A stretch of 63,660 bases of DNA from Deltaproteobacteria bacterium (GTDB taxonomy: Bacteria; Desulfobacterota; Desulfuromonadia; Geobacterales; Pseudopelobacteraceae): NCBI GenBank assembly GCA_021781535.1, contig JAJXWO010000020.1, positions 1 through 63,660 on the forward strand, in the 5' to 3' direction. A model generated the notes under the pieces. That model did no database searches. It was given only the letters and a program-made list of their open reading frames with translations, and was not told the DNA's origin. This document shows positions 53,141-63,660 of this stretch, one piece after another (position 1 is the first letter of the stretch; the number at the start of each line of letters is the position of its first letter). A program made the translations under genes and the position numbers.

Positions 53141-56100
53141 CTATGCCCACTCAGCACTCAGTGTCTCCGCCTGATCCAGTACCAGTTGTACCGCCACTTC
53201 CTGACGGTCCGGTGGATACTTATATTTGCGCAGAATGCGTTTCACCATCAGACGCAGTTTCGCCCTAACATTGTCCCGCACTGCCCAGTCAACGCTGATA
53301 TTCTGGCGCAGGTTTTCTGCTAATTCGTGGGCAATTTTCTTTAAAACCTCGTCGCCCATCTCGCGAACCGCTTCCTCGTTGTTGGCAAGCGCGTCGTAAA
53401 AGGCCAGTTCGTCGGCATTAAGACCGAGTTCTTCACCCCGGCCGATGGCTTCTTTAAATTTCTTTGCCATGGCGATCAGCTCTTCAATCACCTGGGCGGT
53501 TTCAATGGCTCGGTTCTGGTATCTTTTTAAGACATTGGTAAGTAGATCTGAGAATTTCACCTGCTGGACCACATTGGTTGCAAAGCGGGTCCGGATCTCA
53601 CCTTCCAGAAGGCGCTCCAACAGTTCTATCGCCAAATTCCGTTCCGGCAGGTTCTGCACGTCGTTTAGGAAGTCCTCGTCAAGGATGCCGATATTCGGCT
53701 TTTCCAGCCCTGCAGCATCGAATATGTCAACCACTTCATCCGACACCAGCGCCGAACCGATAATCTGACGAATCGCCAGCTCGCGCTCTTCATTAGTGCG
53801 CCTCTTCTCTGTGACAAATCTTTTGGTCAACAGCACCTTTACCGCCTGGAAGAAGGCCACCTCTTCGCGTATGGCTTTAGCATCATCCAGCGTACAGCAG
53901 AGGGTAAAGGCTTTAGACATCGCCAGCGCGGTATCACCAAAGCGTTTCTTACCATCCTTGATCCCTAGCACATGGTTGGCCGTCTTGGCGAGAATGCTAT
54001 GGCCGCCGGTGAGAAAAGCGCTGTAATCAAATTCATGCAGCATGCCGCGCAGTATATCGAGTTTCTCTTCCAGTACCGCAAATGCTTCGTGGGCATCAAC
54101 CGTCGGGCGCCCACGCCCTTTGCTGTTGGTGTACTCCTTAAGCGCCTGTTTCAGGTCATTGGCAATGCCGATGTAATCAACCACCAGTCCGCCCTGTTTG
54201 TCGCGGAACACTCGGTTGACCCGGGCGATGGCCTGCATCAGGTTGTGCCCTTTCATCGGTTTGTCAACATACATTGTATGCACACAGGGAGCATCAAAAC
54301 CGGTTAGCCACATATCCCGCACAATTACCAACCGCATCGGATCTGCCGGGTCTTTAAAACGCTTTTCCAGTCGTTTCTTAACCTGCTTGGAATAAATATG
54401 TGGCCGCAATAGTGGTTTGTCGCTGGCGGAGCCGGTCATCACAACCTTGATAATCCCCTTTTCCGGATCTTCATCGTGCCACTCTGGCCGCAAGGCAATG
54501 ATGGCGTTATAGAGATGGACGCAGATCTCTCGGCTCATGGCGACTACCATGGCCTTGCCGCTCTGTGCTTTGCTCCGTTCTTCAAAGTGTGACACCAAGT
54601 CAGCTGCTACCTGTTTAATTCGCGGTTCGGCACCAACGACCTTTTCCAAGGCCGTCCATTGGCTCTTGAGCTTAACCTGCTGGTCGTCTTCTTCATCTTC
54701 CGCCAATTCGTCCACCTCGGCGTCGATACCAACCAACATATCTTCCTTCAACCCCAGCTTGGCCAGACGTGATTCAAAATAGATCGCCACCGTTGCCCCG
54801 TCGTCACGAGCCTGCTGCATGTCGTAGATGCTGATGTAATCACCAAACACGGCGCGGGTATCACGGTCTTCCGATGCTACCGGTGTACCGGTAAAGGCCA
54901 CAAAGGTTGCGTTGGGGAGCGCGTCACGCAGATGTTGGGCATAGCCCACTTGATAGCCCTTGGCATCGCCCTTGAACTTGGCTTCAAAGCCGTATTGGGT
55001 GCGGTGGGCTTCGTCGGCGATAACTACGATATTATGGCGGTCGGAGAGGACCGGGAAGCTGTCCTCATCCTCACCCGGCATGAACTTCTGGATAGTGGCA
55101 AAGATAATGCCGCCCGATGGCCGATTGTCCAACTTGGCCCGTAAGTCCTGCCGTGTTTCACCCTGCACCGGCTGCTCCCGCAGCAGCTCCTGCGACAGCG
55201 AGAATACGCCAAACAGTTGCCCATCCAGATCGTTGCGGTCGGTAATAACCACAATGGCCGGATTCTCCATGGCAGCTTCGCGCATGACTCGCGCCGCAAA
55301 GCAGGTCATGGTGATGCTCTTGCCCGATCCCTGGGTATGCCAGACCACGCCCCCTTTCTGGTCGCCGCCGGGGCGGGATGCGGCAACTACCTGATCAATG
55401 GCCGAACGCACCGCATGGAACTGGTGATAACCGGCAATTTTTTTAACCAGGGTGCCGTCATCCTCGAACAGGACAAAGAAGCGCAGGAAATCCAGCAGGT
55501 AGGCCGGGGCTAGTACGCCACGTATCAGGGTTTCCAGTTCGTTGAATTGGCCGAGTGGATCGAGCGTCAGGCCGTCAATGGTACGCCAGGCCATAAAACG
55601 TTCAACATTTGCCGAGAGCGAACCGAGGCGCGCTTCGGTGCCGTCCGAGATCACCAGCAGTTCGTTATACTGGAACACATCCGGTATCTGCTCTTTATAG
55701 GTCTGGATCTGATCATAAGCCTTCCAGATGTCCGCCTTCTCGTCAGCCGGATTCTTCAACTCCAGCAACACCAGCGGCAGGCCGTTGACAAAAAGGATGA
55801 TATCCGGGCGGCGTGTGTACTTTGCCCCTTTGATGGAATACTGGTTCACCGCCAACCACTCGTTGGCTGCCACATCGGTAAAATCGATCAAGCGCACAAA
55901 GTCGCCGCGTGTCTCGCCATCTTTTTGATACTCGACCGGAACACCATTGACCAGCAGTTGATGGAAAGCACGATTGGCCGCCAGCAACACCGGCGTGTCC
56001 AGATTCATTACCTGTTGCAAAGCGTCAATGCGGGCCACTGGAGGCACGGTCGGGTTCAGCCGGTCGATCGCTTCGCGCAGTCGGCCCACCAGCAGCACTT

Positions 56101-56221
56101 GGCTGAAGTTGCTCCGTTCAGGTGCGGGGCCATCAGGGGCAATGTCCAGGCCGTAGCGGTGGCTGTAGCCGGTTTCGGTCAGCCAGCATAAGGTTTCCTG
56201 TTCGAGTTGGTCTTCAGTCAT
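53141..56221 (-). CDS. hsdR: Type I restriction endonuclease subunit R
   Basis: A full-length 1026-residue HsdR, from ATG 56221 (GGAGAAACA upstream); the longer start at 56323 lacks a site. The nuclease core is [22 protein letters not shown], Walker A is [11 protein letters not shown], and the DEAH box is [11 protein letters not shown]; later helicase motifs include GFDAPC and QAIARVNR. It cuts DNA while pumping, guided by HsdS and HsdM. Three RM genes stand in one minus-strand operon, split by a repeat between 56290 and 56392. Confidence 0.95.
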   Translation of the reverse strand: MTEDQLEQETLCWLTETGYSHRYGLDIAPDGPAPERSNFSQVLLVGRLREAIDRLNPTVPPVARIDALQQVMNLDTPVLLAANRAFHQLLVNGVPVEYQKDGETRGDFVRLIDFTDVAANEWLAVNQYSIKGAKYTRRPDIILFVNGLPLVLLELKNPADEKADIWKAYDQIQTYKEQIPDVFQYNELLVISDGTEARLGSLSANVERFMAWRTIDGLTLDPLGQFNELETLIRGVLAPAYLLDFLRFFVLFEDDGTLVKKIAGYHQFHAVRSAIDQVVAASRPGGDQKGGVVWHTQGSGKSITMTCFAARVMREAAMENPAIVVITDRNDLDGQLFGVFSLSQELLREQPVQGETRQDLRAKLDNRPSGGIIFATIQKFMPGEDEDSFPVLSDRHNIVVIADEAHRTQYGFEAKFKGDAKGYQVGYAQHLRDALPNATFVAFTGTPVASEDRDTRAVFGDYISIYDMQQARDDGATVAIYFESRLAKLGLKEDMLVGIDAEVDELAEDEEDDQQVKLKSQWTALEKVVGAEPRIKQVAADLVSHFEERSKAQSGKAMVVAMSREICVHLYNAIIALRPEWHDEDPEKGIIKVVMTGSASDKPLLRPHIYSKQVKKRLEKRFKDPADPMRLVIVRDMWLTGFDAPCVHTMYVDKPMKGHNLMQAIARVNRVFRDKQGGLVVDYIGIANDLKQALKEYTNSKGRGRPTVDAHEAFAVLEEKLDILRGMLHEFDYSAFLTGGHSILAKTANHVLGIKDGKKRFGDTALAMSKAFTLCCTLDDAKAIREEVAFFQAVKVLLTKRFVTEKRRTNEERELAIRQIIGSALVSDEVVDIFDAAGLEKPNIGILDEDFLNDVQNLPERNLAIELLERLLEGEIRTRFATNVVQQVKFSDLLTNVLKRYQNRAIETAQVIEELIAMAKKFKEAIGRGEELGLNADELAFYDALANNEEAVREMGDEVLKKIAHELAENLRQNISVDWAVRDNVRAKLRLMVKRILRKYKYPPDRQEVAVQLVLDQAETLSAEWA

Positions 56222-56289
56222 TGTTTCTCCAACGGTATTTTTAGAACTACCGAGAAATCCTCGGTAGTTGCAATACAGTATCGTTTTTC

Positions 56290-56392
56290 GTAGGGGCGAT
56301 CCCGTCGGGTCGCCCTGATGCAATAGCCAACCAGTAGCAATTTATAAACAAATAAAAATCAAAGGCGGGCGAGCCACCGGCGTCGCCCCTAC
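56290..56392. repeat. REPIN-like inverted element between RM genes
   Basis: GTAGGGGCGA (56290..56299) is complementary to TCGCCCCTAC (56383..56392). Two small GGGCGA...TCGCCC hairpins (at 56293..56314 and about 56366..56388) face each other. The layout is that of a mobile short repeat pair placed between a small zinc gene and hsdR. Confidence 0.65.
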
Positions 56393-56396
56393 AACA

Positions 56397-56648
56397 TCAA
56401 ACCTCACCATCTGCCTCAATAACCCGTGCCACCGCACTACCACATTTTTTACAGGAACCACTTAATAAAAGAGAGTTGCCGCACATTTTCCCGTCTTGAA
56501 GTCGTATCGTTGTAACTGTCCGACATTGCCCACACCAGACATTGTCCATGAGTTCTTTTTGTCCTGCTACTGGAATTTGCTGCCACCGTTTCTTCGCATC
56601 GGAAGTAAATTGGGGAAGCTGTATGACATTAGATCGTTTTTCAGTCAC
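56397..56648 (-). CDS. Small zinc-ribbon protein inside the RM operon
   Basis: An 83-residue protein from a GTG start at 56648 (GGGAGG seven bases upstream); the ATG at 56702 has no site. CGQC and CKKC knuckles (about 25 residues apart) form a zinc ribbon with RLQDGKMCGNS. It sits between hsdS and hsdR. A regulator or accessory of the RM system would fit, but no such family is recognised. Confidence 0.55.
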   Translation of the reverse strand: MTEKRSNVIQLPQFTSDAKKRWQQIPVAGQKELMDNVWCGQCRTVTTIRLQDGKMCGNSLLLSGSCKKCGSAVARVIEADGEV

Positions 56649-56711
56649 TTCAGAGCCTCCCAATAGCCACGAGATTTGGTCAGCAGGCTGCTGACCAAAC
56701 ATTTCTGCAAT

Positions 56712-58070
56712 TCACAATTCATCAAGCGACACCTTGACGCTATGCTCTTCCTGGCGATCCTTTACAAGCTGGATGAGAACTTCATCGTCCGTCGTTTCGG
56801 CATCCGGCAGACGCAACTGGCCGGAGATCAGGCGTGGGAGCAGGGTGTCGCGGAGAGTGGCGAGAGTTTGGGCTTTAAGCTCATTGGTGATCCATCTTTC
56901 AAGTAATGGCGCAAAATATACACTGATTGCTTGGATGATTTCAATCGGCGGTGCAACCACTTTGGCCTCTGTCAGGTGCTTTCGTTGTATATGTCCCATC
57001 GTTGTGGCCTTGCTTGCGGCAGTTTGCTGAAAACTGACAAGATGATGTTTTGTCCAGAAGTAGTAAAACCACTTCGGATAATCTTTCGATGTTACCTTGA
57101 ACAAATGCTGATTCAACGCGCCTTCACCGCCACACCAAACAACAACTTCAAGACTTCCAGACCATGAAAAAAGTACGTCGCCATTTTGAATGATGTACTC
57201 AGACTTGAGACGTCGGTTCGCACGGTCAGCACCGTTCGTATCGCCTTTTCGCAATTGAGCAATTTTGATTACGGGTAACCAGTCATCTTCATCAGGAGGA
57301 AACTTTTGTAATGCCAAGCCATTCAAGTATTCGGCGATAGTATCGAGCGATTTGCCCCGCCACCCCTTCGGCACCAACCCCAGTTCCGATTCCTCGAAGC
57401 TGTCGGGGAAGAGCGATGCGGTATCGGCGTCCATCCCTTCCGGTTCGCGGCCTTCCTGCTTGGCGCGGACGGGGTCGAAGTCCACGAACCACGATTTGAA
57501 CAGGGCTTGGGCGATTGCTTCGAGGGTGGAGTTGGTCTCGCGGAGAAGGGTGATTCGGTCGTCGAGGGAGGTTAACACTTCCGCAACAGAATCTTGATAC
57601 GCCTTTGGTGGACAAGGTACGGACAACTTTACTAAGTCACTTCCCCTAATTCCTGATGCACCTGCACCTTGCTCAGCAATAGTTTCTATCGCTGTTCGCC
57701 CAGAAGGTGAGCGAAAAAAATAGAAGTAAAAGTATGGATTTGAAATGGTTTTGTTTAGTCGACATCGAATAATGTGGGATTCAAAAACAGTGGGCAATTG
57801 ATTTCCTACAAATATTGAACACTGCCCAGCACCTGCCAAAACCAGAGATTGTCTTGCAAAAAGTAAGTCTTCTGATTGCAGCAGAAAATGGGCTTCGCCA
57901 TCACCTACAGGCACCAAGTCCATACTTATGTTGTGAATCCTTGAATGAGCGAAAAGCTCACCCATATTCACCATAGGAATACCTGAACCTCGAACACTTT
58001 TGGGTCGGGTAAGTCCGTTCTTTTGTGGTGAAGAAAAAAGGGAACCGAAAGATGCAGACTTAAAACTCAT
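56712..58070 (-). CDS. hsdS: Type I specificity subunit S
   Basis: A 452-residue HsdS with two target recognition domains. The first starts [13 protein letters not shown] and reads [11 protein letters not shown]; central [29 protein letters not shown] is the dimer helix; the second has [18 protein letters not shown] and [14 protein letters not shown]. Near the end [15 protein letters not shown] is the family motif. It overlaps HsdM by 11 bp. Confidence 0.92.
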   Translation of the reverse strand: MSFKSASFGSLFSSPQKNGLTRPKSVRGSGIPMVNMGELFAHSRIHNISMDLVPVGDGEAHFLLQSEDLLFARQSLVLAGAGQCSIFVGNQLPTVFESHIIRCRLNKTISNPYFYFYFFRSPSGRTAIETIAEQGAGASGIRGSDLVKLSVPCPPKAYQDSVAEVLTSLDDRITLLRETNSTLEAIAQALFKSWFVDFDPVRAKQEGREPEGMDADTASLFPDSFEESELGLVPKGWRGKSLDTIAEYLNGLALQKFPPDEDDWLPVIKIAQLRKGDTNGADRANRRLKSEYIIQNGDVLFSWSGSLEVVVWCGGEGALNQHLFKVTSKDYPKWFYYFWTKHHLVSFQQTAASKATTMGHIQRKHLTEAKVVAPPIEIIQAISVYFAPLLERWITNELKAQTLATLRDTLLPRLISGQLRLPDAETTDDEVLIQLVKDRQEEHSVKVSLDEL

Positions 58071-59607
58071 ACCCCAGCCCTCCCAGCTTCTGCCGGATCA
58101 GCTCATCAAGCTCTGCACCCTTGGCCATCTGTTCACCCAGCGTCTCCGTCAATCGCTGCATCTTCTCGACAAAGGCTTCGTCGTCATCCTCAACCGCTTC
58201 CGCGCCAACATAACGCCCCGGCGTCAGGACATGGCCGTGTTCGGCAATTTCGTCCAGTGTCACACTGCGGCAGAAACCGGCTACGTCGGCATACTCGGCA
58301 TCAGCTTCTCCATCGCCCCGCCAGGCACTAACGGTGTCGGCGATTCTCTGAATATCGGCGTCGGTAAATTCGATCTGCACCCGACTGATCATGGTGCCAA
58401 GTTTGCGGGCGTCGATAAACAACACCTCTCCCTGACGCTTACTCTTCTGCTTAACGAGAAACCAGAGACAGGCGGGGATCTGGGTGTTGAAGAACAGTTG
58501 ACCAGGCATGGCCACCATGACTTCCACCTTGTCGGCTTTAACCATGGCCCGACGAATGTCACCTTCGGAGTTCTGGCTGGAAGACATGGAGCCGTTGGCC
58601 AGCACGATACCGCCTCTGCCCGCTGATTTTAAGTGGTAGAGGATATGTTGCAGCCAAGCATAGTTGGCGTTGCCTTGCGGCGGTGTGCCATATACCCAGC
58701 GCGGGTCGCCTTCCAGACTACCGTGCCACCAGTCGGATATATTGAAAGGCGGGTTGGCGAGGACAAAGTCGGCACGCAGATCGGGGTGCTGGTTGCGGAC
58801 AAAGGTGTCGGCAGGTTCTTTGCCAAGGTTGAAGTCGATGCCGCGAATGGCAAGATTCATAGCCGCCAACCGCCAGGTAGTGGGATTTGATTCCTGCCCG
58901 TAGATTGAGACATCTCCGATCTTGCCACCATGTGCTTCAATGAACTTTTCCGATTGCACAAACATGCCGCCCGAGCCGCAACAGGGATCGTATACTTGCC
59001 CCTGATGCGGAGCGAGTATCGCTACCAGGGTTTTGACGATACTGGCCGGGGTGTAGAACTGGCCGCCCCGTTTGCCTTCGGCGCTGGCGAACTGACCGAG
59101 GAAGTATTCGTACACTTGGCCGAGTAGATCGCGGGCACTCTGTCCGGTCGTCCCAAAGCCGATGGTAGAAACCATATCCACCAGCTCTCCCAACTTGCCG
59201 TCGGGAAGCTGCACGCGGGCATAGCGTTTGTCGAGAATACCTTTGAGCTTGGGGTTTTCGGTTTCGATCAGAGTCAGGGCTTCGTCGATGCGCTTACCAA
59301 TGTCCGGCTGCTTGGCCTGTGCCCGTAGGCTTTCCCAACGCGCTGCTTCCGGCACCCAGAAGACGTTGACCTCTTTGTAATAGTCCCGGTCTTCCAGCTC
59401 CTCTGCCATATCGGCGCCATGCAGGAAGTAATCGTCGGCAGCATCGGCGAAACGTCGCGTGAGTTCATTACGGCGAGTCTGGAAGGTATCGGAGATGTAC
59501 TTAACGAAGATGAGGCCGAGTACGATGTGTTTGTATTCGGCAGCGTCCATGTTGGCGCGGAGTTTGTCGGCGGTGGCCCAGAGGGTTTTTTTGATGTCTT
59601 CGATCAT
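58060..59607 (-). CDS. hsdM: Type I DNA methyltransferase subunit M
   Basis: A 515-residue adenine-N6 methyltransferase. The SAM-binding motif [11 protein letters not shown] and catalytic NPPFN are in place; the N-terminal HsdM domain ([15 protein letters not shown]) and the C-terminal coil follow the family. AAGGAACC is present upstream. It heads the RM operon and overlaps hsdS. Confidence 0.95.
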   Translation of the reverse strand: MIEDIKKTLWATADKLRANMDAAEYKHIVLGLIFVKYISDTFQTRRNELTRRFADAADDYFLHGADMAEELEDRDYYKEVNVFWVPEAARWESLRAQAKQPDIGKRIDEALTLIETENPKLKGILDKRYARVQLPDGKLGELVDMVSTIGFGTTGQSARDLLGQVYEYFLGQFASAEGKRGGQFYTPASIVKTLVAILAPHQGQVYDPCCGSGGMFVQSEKFIEAHGGKIGDVSIYGQESNPTTWRLAAMNLAIRGIDFNLGKEPADTFVRNQHPDLRADFVLANPPFNISDWWHGSLEGDPRWVYGTPPQGNANYAWLQHILYHLKSAGRGGIVLANGSMSSSQNSEGDIRRAMVKADKVEVMVAMPGQLFFNTQIPACLWFLVKQKSKRQGEVLFIDARKLGTMISRVQIEFTDADIQRIADTVSAWRGDGEADAEYADVAGFCRSVTLDEIAEHGHVLTPGRYVGAEAVEDDDEAFVEKMQRLTETLGEQMAKGAELDELIRQKLGGLGYEF

Positions 59608-59756
59608 AAGATTGAGGTTCCTTGGTGGTTGGCAGAAAATTTCAGCTGAGACTCAGTTGGCCCACAAGACCAGCTTATCCGGTAGGACGGTATCGAACAC
59701 GGTCAACTGATGATCTCGCTTATTCCTGTCATACAAGATAACAGGAAAGACCATAC

Positions 59757-62700
59757 TTAATCGGCCGATTTGAATGTATTTATCCGGATCGAATCTTTCT
59801 TTTCAGAGATGGAAGAAACGATTCCGTGCTCTACCAGAAGTTTTGCTAACAGTCGATTGGTTGGGGTATCGGGTATTTTCGGGCTCCTGCTATATTCCGT
59901 TATTTCGCTGTATGGTGCGGGGAGCTGCTCTAGAGTTTTCATGATCATTTCTCTATCCCATGCTGGTATGCACTTTATCAAGATCTGAACCGAACTGTCG
60001 GTTTGTCGAACACTTGCTATCGCAGTTGCAATGACTCTGCTGTCGAAAGGGGAATAATCTGTATTCGGCAGCTTAAGCACTTCCGCAATCTGTTTGGCCA
60101 ATTCCTCGTTTGCTATAACTCCTTCCGGGGTTGCATCCAGACATATCTCATATCTCTGTTTTGTGCTCATATTGTTGAGTAGCAGTTTGGCCCGGATATC
60201 ATCGGTGATAGGGTATTCCTGTTTATTTGCAATGTATTCAGCAACATTGTAACCTAGGAGCATGGCGGCCAACAGATTATCATCTTTCACACTTTTAAAT
60301 GTGCTTACTGATAATTCTACGGCGTTCGCTTTTATCAGGCACTTGGCCTTCTCACTAGAAATTGTCCCAGGGAAATCGGTATATTTTGTGGTTAAACAAG
60401 GGACCAGTTTGCAATACCCGGAATCATTTATTGCATCATTCCCAAATATAAACTCTGCCAATAAGGTCTCACCTTTTGCATCAATTCCGTCAATTTTCTG
60501 TTCAGAGAGGACGTCAACCACTGATGTCCGGTTAAAAAGATGCGTCACAGCACCCTTCTCAAGGTTCTCATAGCTCAGATAGCATAAAATATTTTCCCAG
60601 GAAACGTTGACCTTTTCACTAGACAGGATATCTCCCCACAGATAGTCAGGAAGCCCGGTGAAACTTTCAAATTTCACCTCCTGCGTTGATACAATTTTTA
60701 TCTTTTGTTCATTACTTATCTGGTCAGAATTGAGGAGTAGTTTGATGATATCGGGGGTCTCCTTAGTGTTTGTAGGGAGGGTAAAAAATACCTTGTCGAG
60801 GTACAATGAAAGATTTTCATCGACATACCCCTTAAGTTCCGGACTGCCGTAAGCAGAGATTGCTGAATAGTTAGCATCAGTGTGTTCGAGGTGCGACGCC
60901 ACCTTGTTGACGCTATATGTGTCAAGTAAAAGGCCGATATTCTCGGGATTGATTTCGTAGAGGTTTTCGTGATGGGCAAATGCGATGAGATTCTTGTTAC
61001 CGGCTAGATTGGCTAGACTGCCGAACACTACTTTCAATTTTTTCAGGACGACATAATTGTCAGGAGGCGTAATATCAGAAGCATAAACGAGGTATCCATC
61101 CGTTGCGAGAAAGCATGTCAGGTTGCTTCCTGAATTCATCTTTTCGACAACGTGATTTTCATCAACATGTTGCAGGATCAGCGCAAGATGCTCAGGTGCA
61201 CGTGGAGATTTTACTGCAGCAGACCCATACCCAGGCCACAACTCGGCAATAGCCCTTACGAACCCCACAACATTTTGGCCGATATCCCAGTATGCGGTGA
61301 AAAATTCTTCTGAATCCGAGAAGTTGGTAGATATGAACCTTACTGCAGAGCGGAGGTATTCCCGATTGTTGGCATTATCCGTAAGTAGATAATCGACAAG
61401 TGCGACATTGAGAGTGTAGTTATGGGCGAAATCCTCAGGCCTCATGCTTAAGCACACTTCATAAGGGGTATCAATCGGCTGTTTCGGGTCAGGTTTCTTG
61501 AAGTCACGGATCGTAACCAAAAAGTCATGGTCGTTTCTAGTCAACTGGCCTTCGTAGAATTTGGAAGTATAGAGATAATGGGTTTCGTCCAGGTAGCCGT
61601 TTTTAATAAGGTAAGTCAAAGGTTGCATGTTTGAAATTTTGTTACTTGAAAGCGCCTCATCGATATCGAAGTTGCTCTTCAAAATAAGCTCATACAGGGG
61701 GAGTTGCGAGATGGCGCCCTTAAGTTGTTCCAGTTCATGAATTCTGGTATGTATTTCTAAACGTCTTGCTGCCGCCTTGTTTTCGATCTTTTCCTTCCGC
61801 TGGGCGAAGGTTTGATTGGGGCTGATTTCTGACTGCAATTTATCAAATGACTTTCCAAGAGGATATTGTCTAGGATTATATCCGGGCTGAACATATGAAA
61901 GAATGACATTTGGGACGTCGAACAATTGTGCAAACAGTTCCCAATCCTTAAGTTGCGAAAATAGCTTGGGCTGCTGATTGATATACACTGCATGAACCGG
62001 TTGATCCGTTGATGACACTATATGGCCAATGAAAATACTTATCAGTTCATGCTCATTTTCCACTTCCTCTTCATCAGATGCTGCCAAATCCTTTTTGAGG
62101 CTGGCTATCTCATCATTCATTTTCTGTTTGTTTGAGATAATAAGGGTGGCCCTCAAGTTGCCGATCTCGTAAAGAGCCCCTTCACCATGGTGCAATTTCT
62201 CAAAATCATCAGGATAAACATTTTTGTAGATCATCATGGCCAGCAGTTTTGTTGAATTCAGGCTGTCACTATGCAACTCTGATTTATAGAGAGCGAATTC
62301 ATTGAAAATATTATGAATAAGCCTCATGTCATCAATATACAGGGCAACATCCCTGATGAAGTGCTCTGCTATCTTGTCCGTATTCTGATTGTCCTTCAGG
62401 CGCCTCCGCATCATTTCCAGCGAGTTAGAGCTGTTGACAATCGGAATTACTGGAATGATAAAGTCGAAAAACTTCACTCTATTGTTGTGGATGAACATGT
62501 CATCCTTGAGAGCATAGAGAAACTTTATTTTTTTACTACGGGGACTGTTGTCGTTAATAAGCTTATTGATTTCACGAAGTTTTACGAATATCTCTGGGGA
62601 GTTAAATCTATCGAGATCCTCGATAACCACAACGTTATAATCAACTTCCTGAAAGAAGTAGATTATCTCATCAAGATGTCTGTTCAATATTGAATTTTCG

Positions 62701-63326
62701 GGGGTATCAACTGCCTCAATTTCTGCATTTTTAAGTGATAACTTTTTTAATGTAATACCAAAGAATGATTTATAGATATTCAAAACTAGGGCAATCAGAA
62801 AGGCAAGAGCATATAAGATTAAAAAAACATTAATGGTATTTCGAATGTTAAAGCTATTCAGGCTTAAGAGATCGACTCTATTTAGGTAAATATAGCCAAT
62901 CACTAAAGCCCAAAATACAAAAAGAGCCGATTTTATGAGCGGTTTATTGGGTACAGCTATTCTCTTGAATCTTGAATACGGTAATTTGCTCGCATCTGTG
63001 CCATATAGCATTTGCTGCAATATGCTTCTTTCTATCAAATTGTTAGAAATCTGATTTTCAGCTTCTTCCTTGAAGGAAGCCAGGGAAATGTTGAGGAATT
63101 TATACTGGTTGTTTTTTTCAAAGGTCTTGATGATGCTGGACTTACCGGAACCAAATGGGCCGGTAAGCGCTATGTTGCATATATGTTCGCTATCAATTGC
63201 GAACTTCAGTGCACTGAAATAATTTGATTTTTCGTCTGCATCATCGACAGGGGTCAACGGGATATAGCCAACTGGATTATTGTTGTTTGGTTTCGGTGCG
63301 TAGTCGGTTGTCTTGTCAAATATCAT
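59757..63326 (-). CDS. YobI-like membrane P-loop ATPase
   Basis: A 1189-residue protein from ATG 63326 (CTGGAG nine bases upstream). Walker A is TGPFGSGKSSI near residue 50, Walker B is VVIEDLDRF, and two membrane helices (FVFWALVIGYIYLN, IRNTINVFLILYALAFLIALV) lie between, as in YobI/KAP-type NTPases. The remaining 800 residues are helical repeats. Such proteins occur in defence islands beside type I restriction systems. The ATP- and membrane-linked function against phage or plasmid entry is inference. Confidence 0.75.
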   Translation of the reverse strand: MIFDKTTDYAPKPNNNNPVGYIPLTPVDDADEKSNYFSALKFAIDSEHICNIALTGPFGSGKSSIIKTFEKNNQYKFLNISLASFKEEAENQISNNLIERSILQQMLYGTDASKLPYSRFKRIAVPNKPLIKSALFVFWALVIGYIYLNRVDLLSLNSFNIRNTINVFLILYALAFLIALVLNIYKSFFGITLKKLSLKNAEIEAVDTPENSILNRHLDEIIYFFQEVDYNVVVIEDLDRFNSPEIFVKLREINKLINDNSPRSKKIKFLYALKDDMFIHNNRVKFFDFIIPVIPIVNSSNSLEMMRRRLKDNQNTDKIAEHFIRDVALYIDDMRLIHNIFNEFALYKSELHSDSLNSTKLLAMMIYKNVYPDDFEKLHHGEGALYEIGNLRATLIISNKQKMNDEIASLKKDLAASDEEEVENEHELISIFIGHIVSSTDQPVHAVYINQQPKLFSQLKDWELFAQLFDVPNVILSYVQPGYNPRQYPLGKSFDKLQSEISPNQTFAQRKEKIENKAAARRLEIHTRIHELEQLKGAISQLPLYELILKSNFDIDEALSSNKISNMQPLTYLIKNGYLDETHYLYTSKFYEGQLTRNDHDFLVTIRDFKKPDPKQPIDTPYEVCLSMRPEDFAHNYTLNVALVDYLLTDNANNREYLRSAVRFISTNFSDSEEFFTAYWDIGQNVVGFVRAIAELWPGYGSAAVKSPRAPEHLALILQHVDENHVVEKMNSGSNLTCFLATDGYLVYASDITPPDNYVVLKKLKVVFGSLANLAGNKNLIAFAHHENLYEINPENIGLLLDTYSVNKVASHLEHTDANYSAISAYGSPELKGYVDENLSLYLDKVFFTLPTNTKETPDIIKLLLNSDQISNEQKIKIVSTQEVKFESFTGLPDYLWGDILSSEKVNVSWENILCYLSYENLEKGAVTHLFNRTSVVDVLSEQKIDGIDAKGETLLAEFIFGNDAINDSGYCKLVPCLTTKYTDFPGTISSEKAKCLIKANAVELSVSTFKSVKDDNLLAAMLLGYNVAEYIANKQEYPITDDIRAKLLLNNMSTKQRYEICLDATPEGVIANEELAKQIAEVLKLPNTDYSPFDSRVIATAIASVRQTDSSVQILIKCIPAWDREMIMKTLEQLPAPYSEITEYSRSPKIPDTPTNRLLAKLLVEHGIVSSISEKKDSIRINTFKSAD

Positions 63327-63660
63327 ACAGTTTGCTCCAGTTTTATTGCATTCAGCAGTGGAAGATGTCATTATCGCTTGGCCGTTGACCCGTCCGGATA
63401 GCTTCTTAGTCTGGTCGGAGTCCTGTTGTCTAGTTACTTTTCATACGCACCAGCTAACCATGGAAACAACTCCCACCCATACAATTTTCAGAATCCTGAA
63501 GAGACTGATGCTCAACATGATCCGTTGGACATGAAATATCCTTCCAGACTCACATGAACTTGAGGAAACCTAAATGTGTTTACATAGCAGAAAATGGGAC
63601 GGGATAACACAGGAATGAGCATTCATTAAAAAAGTAAATTTTAAAGTTGACAAAAAAAGC
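63327..63660. other. Gap before the circle junction
   Basis: About 200 bp of unique sequence plus the second copy of the terminal overlap. No gene with a ribosome site is seen; the plus-strand frame at 63313 lies opposite the start of the large ATPase. It may hold the ATPase promoter. Confidence 0.55.
63526..63660. repeat. Terminal redundancy, second copy
   Basis: Matches bases 1..135 with two mismatches in the last nine bases (C to A and T to A). See the first copy. Confidence 0.85.

Noticed and set aside
1..63660. tRNA or rRNA genes
   Set aside because: No cloverleaf or rRNA-like stretch was recognised by reading; a dedicated search was not possible.

Overview
The window looks like one complete circular plasmid. 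Bases 63526..63660 repeat bases 1..135 (the first 126 bases exactly, then two mismatches), which is how an assembler writes a circle, so the unit is about 63,525 bp. It carries a RepA-type initiator with iterons, two unrelated partition systems (ParA-type and ParM/ParR-type), a tyrosine recombinase, a MobH-like (TraI_2) relaxase with coupling-type ATPases, a type I restriction-modification set, and DNA-repair and nucleotide genes. Gene style (HD-GYP protein, archaeal-type ATPase, DUF6788-like protein, ISL3 transposase, moderate GC, strong Shine-Dalgarno sites) suggests a Gram-negative anaerobe of the Desulfuromonadales/Geobacter kind. That host call is inference only.

Layout. 280-12475 (minus): a long transfer-like operon with two membrane-segment-free coupling ATPases, the MobH-like protein, an HD-GYP protein, tandem secreted Cys-His-Asp proteins, coiled-coil, poly-glycine and membrane proteins, and an XRE regulator at its head. 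No VirB4-type ATPase or other standard type IV secretion gene was recognised. 12625-18112 (plus): a second XRE regulator, parA, and an overlapping gene with a winged-helix region whose DNA holds a dense array of GACGGT/ACCGTC sites. 18118-30481: accessory genes (ATPase_2 protein, ISL3 transposase, DUF4062/HATPase protein, DinB, SRAP, HAD and metallophosphatase pair, beta-helix lipoprotein, recombinase). 30670-39285 (minus): ParM/ParR followed by an operon of exported proteins of unknown function, including one HExxH protein. 39700-40840: iterons, repA and its leader. 41355-46320 (minus): small genes, nearly every one preceded by a long RNA hairpin, with a good sigma70 promoter and a terminator-like hairpin at the head. 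46590-51998 (minus): small unknown genes plus a protein resembling the NusA N-terminal and S1 domains. 52209-53081: a third XRE regulator. 53141-63326 (minus): hsdR, hsdS, hsdM and a large YobI-like membrane P-loop ATPase, a defence block.

How the parts may work together. A 23-bp sequence occurs at three places, always in the same orientation and 34-48 bp before a minus-strand start codon: ahead of the transfer operon, of repA, and of the NusA-like operon. This suggests one control circuit for replication, transfer and the small-gene block. Three of the leader hairpins (before 41776, 42741 and 43415) are homologous and show compensatory base changes, so they are conserved RNA structures. With a plasmid-borne NusA-like protein and a weakly sigma-like protein nearby, the most interesting reading is a plasmid system that controls its own small-gene operons through structured leaders. 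That link is inference; the hairpins and the NusA-like signature are visible in the sequence.
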